A stretch of DNA of 64,000 nt, taken from contig JANTQA010000023.1 in assembly GCA_027625915.1 (NCBI GenBank), positions 13,516,001 through 13,580,000 on the forward strand. The letters run 5' to 3'. The stretch is from Anaeramoeba flamelloides (Eukaryota > Metamonada > Anaeramoebidae). The translations under genes were made by a program, and so were the position numbers. Positions 58,221-64,000 of the stretch are shown piece after piece. Below the pieces are notes generated by a model. That model was not told where the DNA came from. It ran no database searches and saw only the letters and a list, made by a program, of their open reading frames with translations. The first letter of the stretch is position 1; each line of letters begins with the position of its first letter.

Positions 58221-58597
58221 CAACACATGGATTATGATTTTTTCATTTTATGTTTTTTTTCTTTTATTTTGATCAAAATGGGTTTACTTATATAAAAACA
58301 TAAATACTGGGTTACTTAAATGTGGTTTTATATTAAGTTTGCAGAATTATAAAAAATTGAGGTTTTTTTTGGATATTTTCGATTTTAGATGTGTCTATAT
58401 TTTTGGAATCGAGTTGTGTTTGGGCCAATGGCAAATTTTCGTAAAAAAACTTTACATTATATCAAGGTTTTTCTACTGGGTTTTCTCTTAAACCAGAAAA
58501 AATAATAATAAAAAAATACATACAGTGGGTTCCAATTCTAAGACATAAACTTTCAATGAAATTTAAGGGGTAATAAAAATCTCAAATTAAGGAACAA

Positions 58598-59003
58598 AAT
58601 TGATTTAATTTGATTTAATCTAATTTGTGGTTAGATTGTTACTCTCTCTATTTGACAGGCTGAGTATTTTACAAGAGTCTTGAAATTAAAATAACTTATT
58701 TGAGAATAGATAAAAACGAAAAATTCACATCTTCGAGATTTCAAAAAGCGCCATCAGATAGACACTTCCAAATTAACAATGTTGTTTTCAAAATTATATA
58801 TTCTCAGCCATTCTAATTGGAAATTCAGTATCTCTCTTTGGCGCTTTTTTCTAAAAATGTCCTCTTTTTTGATTGTTTGTTTTTGGAGATCGATCAAGCT
58901 TCACAGGTTAGTTTGATTTTGATTGTTAATAGGCATATAAATTACAAATTTTTAATAATCCATTTCAGAAAATTATTTTGAACCATAATGACTTGACCCT
59001 TAA
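58598..59003 (+). repeat. Dispersed repeat family A, copy 3
   Basis: Aligned with 20458-20860 throughout. It is joined directly on its left to a TIR arm related to 50298-50370 and on its right to a family B fragment sharing the sequence CCCTTAAGG. This may be nested insertion or a compound unit. Confidence 0.72.
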
Positions 59004-59980
59004 GGAACTAATCTCTATTAAATTTTTTTACCGAAATTTGATCGAGATTGAGAAAATTTTTTTGCCAATTATTTCGAATTTAAGGGACGAGTGTCTATTA
59101 TTATTTTTTTTTTGACCTATTTCTGTATAAAGATACCTTATCTAGAAATATGTATAATACTGATAAATTCAAATAAATCTCAAAAAATATTTAGTTCAAT
59201 TTCCATTTTTATAAATCTTTTTACCTCTTTCTTATCAAACAATCCAGGACAAAGAATGGTTTGAAGAACAACCAATTTTACAGAGTTTCTTAACACTTGG
59301 CTTCATAGAATGCTTTATTCAAAGCTTGAGTATAAAAATTCCAAAAAGGAAAAACCCCATAAAAATTTCCAAACATTTATTGCAATCTATCAGTATTGAA
59401 AATAAACCGGGGGTTTTCAATTTAAAAAATTGGCCGCTCATTAAAATTATCATTTAAAAAAACGATAATTTTGCACTGATGAGACACAGTGCTATTAGAT
59501 TATGGAGTGTCGTTGTGATAAACATTTTTGTAAGAATATGACCAATATACAATTGGATACCTTCTCACGAAAATTGACGTTGTTATTGTTTTGAAACCAT
59601 AAGAAACCGAAATTTATACAAAATATCCAATTCTTCTCAGGGGTGAATTAAAATAGAAATTTATTGAAAGTGTTTTAAAGATCCTTCAGAGAATGATTTC
59701 TTCTTAAAATAGACAAAAGTATCACAATTATTTTTCATTTTTGTGGCATGAAAATAACAAAAAAAAAAAAAAAACAACAAAAACAAAATTGCTAATCTTT
59801 AATTTGATTTAATTTTACTGATTTGAGAGAGAAGAATTGAAAAATAGATTTTTAAAAATAAAGACAAACACTAAAAATTCAAAAGAACTAACAAGGAGAA
59901 AATGTTTGTCTTGTTTTGAATGAGGTTTTTTAAAAATAAATAAAAAAAGCGTAAAATACTCCGAATTGATCAATTATCAT

Positions 59981-60560
59981 CTAAAAAAATTCTTGACTAA
60001 ATTGATTTGGGAAATATTTGAAACATTTACCGCAATTTACAAGAGCTGAAGAGTCAATATATTTCTCGTCTGTTGATATTTGGGCATCCATTGGACAAAC
60101 TTCTTTTAAAGTTTTGTTTGCTTCTTCTTTTTTGATTGATCCAGTTATGATCTACAAGAATTTAAATTTGTTTGTCAAATCATACATATATCCCAAAGGG
60201 CAAATGTAACGACAGAAGAATCTTGGGATAACAACACATAGACCTAAACAGGCGATTAGGGTACTAAGATTTAAATAAGCAATGGCTAATGGATTTTTCA
60301 AAAATGAGTAGAATCGCACAAAAAAGAAAAAAAAGTAAGCAAACCAAAAACATTTTGGATCAAGAAAATTAAGATAAAAGAATTGAAAATTAAGCTTTAC
60401 GTTGTTTATAAAGAACTTCGGGTTTCCAATACGCCGCCCATGGAATATAAGTGAACAAGGTTGTAGATGGTGAAAGTACGGAAATTGGAGCGTAATGGTA
60501 TGGCTTTTGATCAGTTAGAAGAAAAGTTTGTGGGTTTTGTTGTGGTATTTTTGAATTCAA
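59981..60560 (-). pseudogene. Remnant of a membrane-bound 4Fe-4S (NapH-like) protein gene
   Basis: On the minus strand, 60319 down to 60155 reads a hydrophobic stretch followed by IPRFFCRYICPLGYMYDL, the CxxxCPxG signature of NapH/polyferredoxin-type membrane proteins. The same frame continues after a TAG (60154-60152) into KEVCPMDAQISTDEKYIDSS and LVNCGKCFKYFP, which looks like a pair of ferredoxin cluster motifs with some cysteines missing (Ala for the first and Phe for the last Cys of CxxCxxCxxxCP). Above it, 60560-60401 is open and protein-like (SVLSPSTTLFTYIPWAAYW). A GTAAAG donor at 60400 and an acceptor at 60287-60286 would join it in frame. The stop and lost cysteines suggest a decayed gene. 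Alternatives are an unusual intron or assembly error. Upstream exons were not found. Confidence 0.5.
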
Positions 60561-60744
60561 ACCACGGACAATTTCAAATCAGCATGGAATTGATTAAAAT
60601 GAAGTAAAATTAATAGTTTGGGGTTCAAAGAGAGTTTTTTTTTGGTTCATTTGTTTGTTTTAATTTTTCATTGGATCGACCTCGATTTTTTTGTCAATTC
60701 TTTAATATTAGAGGTTTAGATGATAACATATATTATCAATAAAA

Positions 60745-60880
60745 TCGCGATAGTATTAAAAAAATCGCGATTGGTCTAAATTTATCGTGAAAAATCATAA
60801 AATCACGATAGTCAAACTTTATCACGAAAAATCATAAAATCGTGATAAAATAATTATCATGAACAAAGAAAATCGCGAAA
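60745..60880. repeat. Cluster of ATCGCGAT/ATCGTGAT palindromes, cluster 1
   Basis: Within about 130 bases there are three TCGCGA cores and four TCGTGA or TCACGA cores. They are separated by A/T spacers of about 10-25 bases, several followed by AAAATCATAAAATC. In DNA this poor in G and C such motifs should be rare. A similar cluster lies at 63828-64000. Confidence 0.8.
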
Positions 60881-60889
60881 AAATGAAAA

Positions 60890-62320
60890 ATTATTTTTTT
60901 GAAATCACTTTAGAAAAAATTCAATAGCTTTTACAAAGCCTTGAGACTTTTATAACACTTTTCCCCTTTAAAAATGTTAGAAAGTGTTTGCGAATGTTGT
61001 GAATTGTTTTCGAGTGTTTGAAAGTTTTGAAAGACAGAAAACTTTTATAAACTGAATGAGTTTGGTTTTTTGTGGAAAAAAATTTTTTTCTTTACATTTT
61101 TTTTTTTAACAAAATATAAAATCTCAAACGAATTTTATGATCAAACTAATAATAATCTATTTCAACAATGTAATTGAATATTATATTGTTGTGTTTTTTT
61201 CAAATGGAGATGTTACCTTCACAAAGTTTAATAAGCAAAACAGAATAAAGAGTAATTTTCCTTCTTATTGGTGATCGATCAAACAAAAACCTCTAAGCTC
61301 TAGTTGTGTTTTCTGTCCAATACAATGATGAAAAAACGAAGAAGAATAAGAAGAAGAAGACAACAATTCTTCAAAAAATCTTAATAATTGGTGATCATAG
61401 GGCTAGGTTGTTGTGAATGCTTTTCGAAAAGTTATCCAACTATTTAAGCTTTCATAGAATATTGAAAATATTTTAACCCAAGAACTTGTTCTTTAAGGGG
61501 GTAAGTACATTTTTCATTTTTTGAATGCCACCATTTATGTGAAACCGAATTATTCAAATCATTTCTTTAGCCAAATACATTGATATTTTCATAAATACTA
61601 GAGTGGAATATATCCTAGTATAAGATATTTTCATACCAACAAAAAAATGGAAATCAAAAAAATGAAAAAATTGATCAAAAAAAAATAACTAAAAATCATT
61701 TATTACTTGATCTTATCTATAAAATTTTATATAATTACTTATTCTTTATTTGGTTTTATTTTTAATTCTTTATGAAAAAAATTTTATTTGGAAAATTTTT
61801 GATAAACAAATTACTGTTTATTTCGAAAGAATTTCTAAAATGAATTTAAAAATCCTATTTTCATTTATGTCATCTAATTCTAGTTTTAGTTCAGAAAATC
61901 AGAGATTTTTTTAATTCTTCTTGAGAATGAGGGTTTATTGGACAAATTCGTTTGATTTTATGATTATTTATTTTCCTTTAAAATGAGAACTCAAAAAAAT
62001 TCTGAATCTGATTGAAATTTTTTATTGAATTTCTCAATTATTTTAATTTGAATCTTTTGTTACTGTTTTTTGATTCCAAGAATTCAACCCCTTTATATTA
62101 GTTTTTGAAAAAGTATTCCTTGTTTTGGCTTTGTTTGATAAAAATACTGTAAAATTGAATTTTGAAAGAAAATTTGTAAAATAAGTTTTTTTAAAATAAT
62201 AATAAATAGTAATGGGGCGAGAAATCCAGGATAAAAAATAGTTTTTATTCATATAAAGGAAGAAGATAAAGAAATACAATCTTCAAAAATAAGCTTTTAT
62301 CGATTTTTTTTTTTTCATTT
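60890..62320. other. Intergenic, 1.4 kb, nothing recognised
   Basis: A/T-rich sequence without a supported exon. A purine-rich AAGAAGAAG stretch at 61337-61360 and a single GATCGATC at 61274 are the only departures noticed. Confidence 0.5.
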
Positions 62321-62344
62321 TTGATTTCAAAAAATTTATTTGGA

Positions 62345-62560
62345 ATGGTGATCTTTGGTGTTTGGTCTTCTAAAAGAAAATATTTGTTTCAAATGCACAC
62401 CCTTTCAGGTATATTTTGTTGGTTTACTGTTTGGTTAATTTCGATCATTGGTATAAACACATTTCTAGATCCAAAACTTTATTTAATAAAACCAAAAATT
62501 GAATCAAAAAAAATGTTCAAAAAATTGAAAAAATTAAGATTCAACTCTGAATTATTTTGA
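62345..62560 (+). CDS. Possible exon of a membrane protein, unknown family
   Basis: An open frame from ATG 62345 to the stop at 62558-62560 encodes 71 residues. It has one clear membrane segment (FCWFTVWLISIIGINTF) followed by a basic tail (KKMFKKLKKLRFNSELF). A good acceptor (ACCCTTTCAG, ending 62408) lies inside the frame, so this may be the last exon of a longer gene starting with the codons after 62408. The composition is more protein-like than the surroundings, but no family was recognised. Confidence 0.3.
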   Translation: MVIFGVWSSKRKYLFQMHTLSGIFCWFTVWLISIIGINTFLDPKLYLIKPKIESKKMFKKLKKLRFNSELF

Positions 62561-62814
62561 TTCCATTCACGAATAAACTAGCGGATGGTTTTTTGGTTTC
62601 AAAGTTTCAATATCTGGTGGCACTCAAAAAATATTTTTTCAGTAATGTTAACACAATTAAAAATTTTCAAAATGGTAAAATGTACTTGCTTCCTTAAAGA
62701 ACATGTGAAAGGTTGGTTTTTTTAGAACTTCATTATTCAGCACAATTTAAAACACCACGATTGACTGAGAAATTATTTATTTCTTTTTTTTTTGTTCTTA
62801 TTGTTGTTGATCTA

Positions 62815-63197
62815 AACTCTGTTTCAGTCAAAGGGGCCCAACTTTTTTTTCAAATATCAATTATTTTATATAATTGACCTTTGAAGAACAAATAAGAAAT
62901 AAAGAGAATAATAAACCTCAAAGAAATGTTGATACATGTCTGAAAGAAAACTAATTAATCAATAGATTTTCTTAAAAATTGAAAAACTCAAATTCTTAGG
63001 GCCCTATTGAGAAAAACAACGATGTTCGTTTTGAACTTCTACTGGTATTTGAATAATAAATATGAAACATTTTTCACTTCATTTTCCATACTTTTCTTTT
63101 AGAAATTAAGCCCCCTAAACGAAGTTTGTTGGTATTTGTTTATTTATGAAGGGGAGTATATAAAATTATATATCCGTACAGTTCCATATAAATGGTA

Positions 63198-63228
<31 letters not shown>

Positions 63229-63631
63229 CAGTTCCAAGTTTGTTGGTATTTTTGGTCTCTATTTGAAAAAGAAAATGAAAATGAAGTGAAAATTTTTCAA
63301 ATTTATTAAACAAATATCAAGATCAAAGATCGAATAGAATTGCAATAGAAATCAATATGATTTCTCAACAATCTTTACATTGTTTCAATAACCTTAGAAT
63401 AACACGTTTTTACCAAGTGACTATTGATCTTGCAATAAAAAAATTTTTTGCAAATGAATGACGTTTTAAAAAAAAAATCGAAAAAAAAAAACAAAAATGT
63501 GTAGAAATGTGAAAAAATGATTTCAATTTTGAAAATTTCCAAAATAAAATTTTTCTTCTAATATCTATGCAAACCCTTTAAACACGTGTATTATACCATT
63601 ACAACTGGGCCCCTTTGACTGAAAAATAGTT
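62815..63631 (+). mobile_element. Tc1/mariner-like MITE family D, copy 6, carrying a nested element
   Basis: The outer element has ends AACTCTGTTTCAGTCAAAGG and CCTTTGACTGAAAAATAGTT with TA on each side (62813-62814, 63632-63633). The GGGGCCC blocks next to the ends are the best preserved in the family. Removal of about 280 bases (63042-63321) leaves an interior that aligns with copy 5, so those bases are a later insertion. Confidence 0.8.
63042..63321. mobile_element. MITE family G, copy 2, nested in family D copy 6
   Basis: The left end CTGGTATTTGAATAATAAAT matches the left end at 55903. The right end is a more decayed AAATTTATTAAACAAATATC. The interior is longer than in copy 1 because of a block bounded by two direct repeats of AAGTTTGTTGGTATTTG and containing a TA microsatellite (63198-63224). 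Confidence 0.7.
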
Positions 63632-63827
63632 TAAAAGGATCGAGAGGCTTGACAACCAAACCAAACAAAAACATAATAAAACTCTTTGATCTTATACTTG
63701 ATTGAATCAAGTATCTTTTTTGTTGTTTTTTCAAAGAATAAGTTCTAATTACATAATCTATTTTTTGATCAAAAAAAATTTTTTGTAAAAAATATTGCTG
63801 AATTAGCCCAAAAACCCATCAACTATT

Positions 63828-64000
63828 TTATCGTGATTACATTTTAATCGCGATATTTTGTCATTTATCACGATTTTTTAATAATTATCACGATTTTATA
63901 GAATACCACGATTTGTTATATTATGGCGATAATATTGAATATCGCGATTTTATAAAATACCGCGATTTGATAGAAATTATCGCGATTTTTGTAACTTTAT
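63828..64000. repeat. Cluster of ATCGCGAT/ATCACGAT palindromes, cluster 2 (cut by window end)
   Basis: Nine or so cores (TCGTGA, TCGCGA, TCACGA, CCACGA, CCGCGA) occur in 170 bases, many followed by TTTTATA and spaced about 15-30 bases. The cluster continues to the window edge, so its full size is unknown. Confidence 0.8.

Larger units (their letters stand above)
54739..59980. other. Intergenic, 5.2 kb, dense in small transposable elements
   Basis: No gene was recognised. Elements in order are: a TA-flanked MITE (55903-56065), a TTAA-flanked fold-back (56241-56792), a TA-flanked MITE (57085-57565), family C (about 57960-58220), a TIR arm (58527-58597), family A copy 3 (58598-59003) and a rearranged family B piece (59001-59110). 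Confidence 0.6.

Noticed and set aside
1-64000. tRNA, rRNA, CRISPR arrays, retrovirus-like or capsid-bearing elements
   Set aside because: Looked for by eye on both strands (T-loop GTTCRA context, reverse transcriptase and capsid motifs, regular spaced repeats) and none was found. The ATCGCGAT clusters have irregular spacing and no unique spacers, so they are not CRISPR.

Overview
The window is eukaryotic nuclear DNA from a very AT-rich protist. Homopolymer A/T runs fill the non-coding DNA, genes use TAA/TAG stops and no non-standard code is needed. Spliced genes have GT-AG introns of 0.3 to 3.8 kb, and coding exons are visibly less AT-rich than their surroundings. The gene set points to an amoeboid organism: a tandem coronin with an acidic tail, a vWA/alpha-kinase of the VwkA type, an LRR-PP2C fusion, a CCR4-NOT scaffold, an oxysterol-binding-related protein and a BRSK/SAD-type kinase. 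An Anaeramoeba-like or amoebozoan source fits best. That placement is inference from gene content and style, not from a marker gene.

Layout. 1-3792 is probably intron or upstream DNA of a kinase gene and carries dispersed repeats. 3793-6254 (+) is a BRSK/SAD-like kinase whose N-lobe lies outside what can be found. 9889-12633 (-) is a tandem coronin (coronin-7/POD type). 16297-21683 (-) is a two-exon CNOT10-like subunit with a 3.2 kb intron. 25920-33704 (+) is a four-exon ORP/OSBP protein; its exons join in frame to a 447-residue protein. 38413-42573 (+) is an LRR-PP2C fusion whose phosphatase lacks several catalytic residues. 46777-47137 (+) may be a small two-exon gene. 47233-50085 (+) is a vWA/alpha-kinase with long Lys-His repeats. 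53776-54738 (-) is an unknown basic low-complexity protein. 59981-60560 (-) holds what looks like a decayed membrane-bound 4Fe-4S (NapH-like) gene. 62345-62560 (+) may be a membrane-protein exon.

The rest, well over half the window, is non-coding. Much of it is explained by at least ten families of short non-autonomous DNA elements. Several have recognisable terminal inverted repeats and target sites (TA, as in Tc1/mariner; TTAA, as in piggyBac). One is a nearly perfect fold-back with 185-base arms, and one element carries another nested inside it. Two stranger repeat blocks are not explained by transposons: an array of fold-back hairpins at 45.0-45.7 kb and two clusters of the palindrome ATCGCGAT at 60.7 and 63.8 kb.

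The genes do not form an operon or a single pathway. They cover actin regulation (coronin, and possibly the alpha-kinase), signalling (BRSK-like kinase, LRR-PP2C), mRNA turnover (CNOT10) and lipid transfer (ORP). No tRNA, rRNA, CRISPR, retrovirus-like or capsid-bearing element was recognised.
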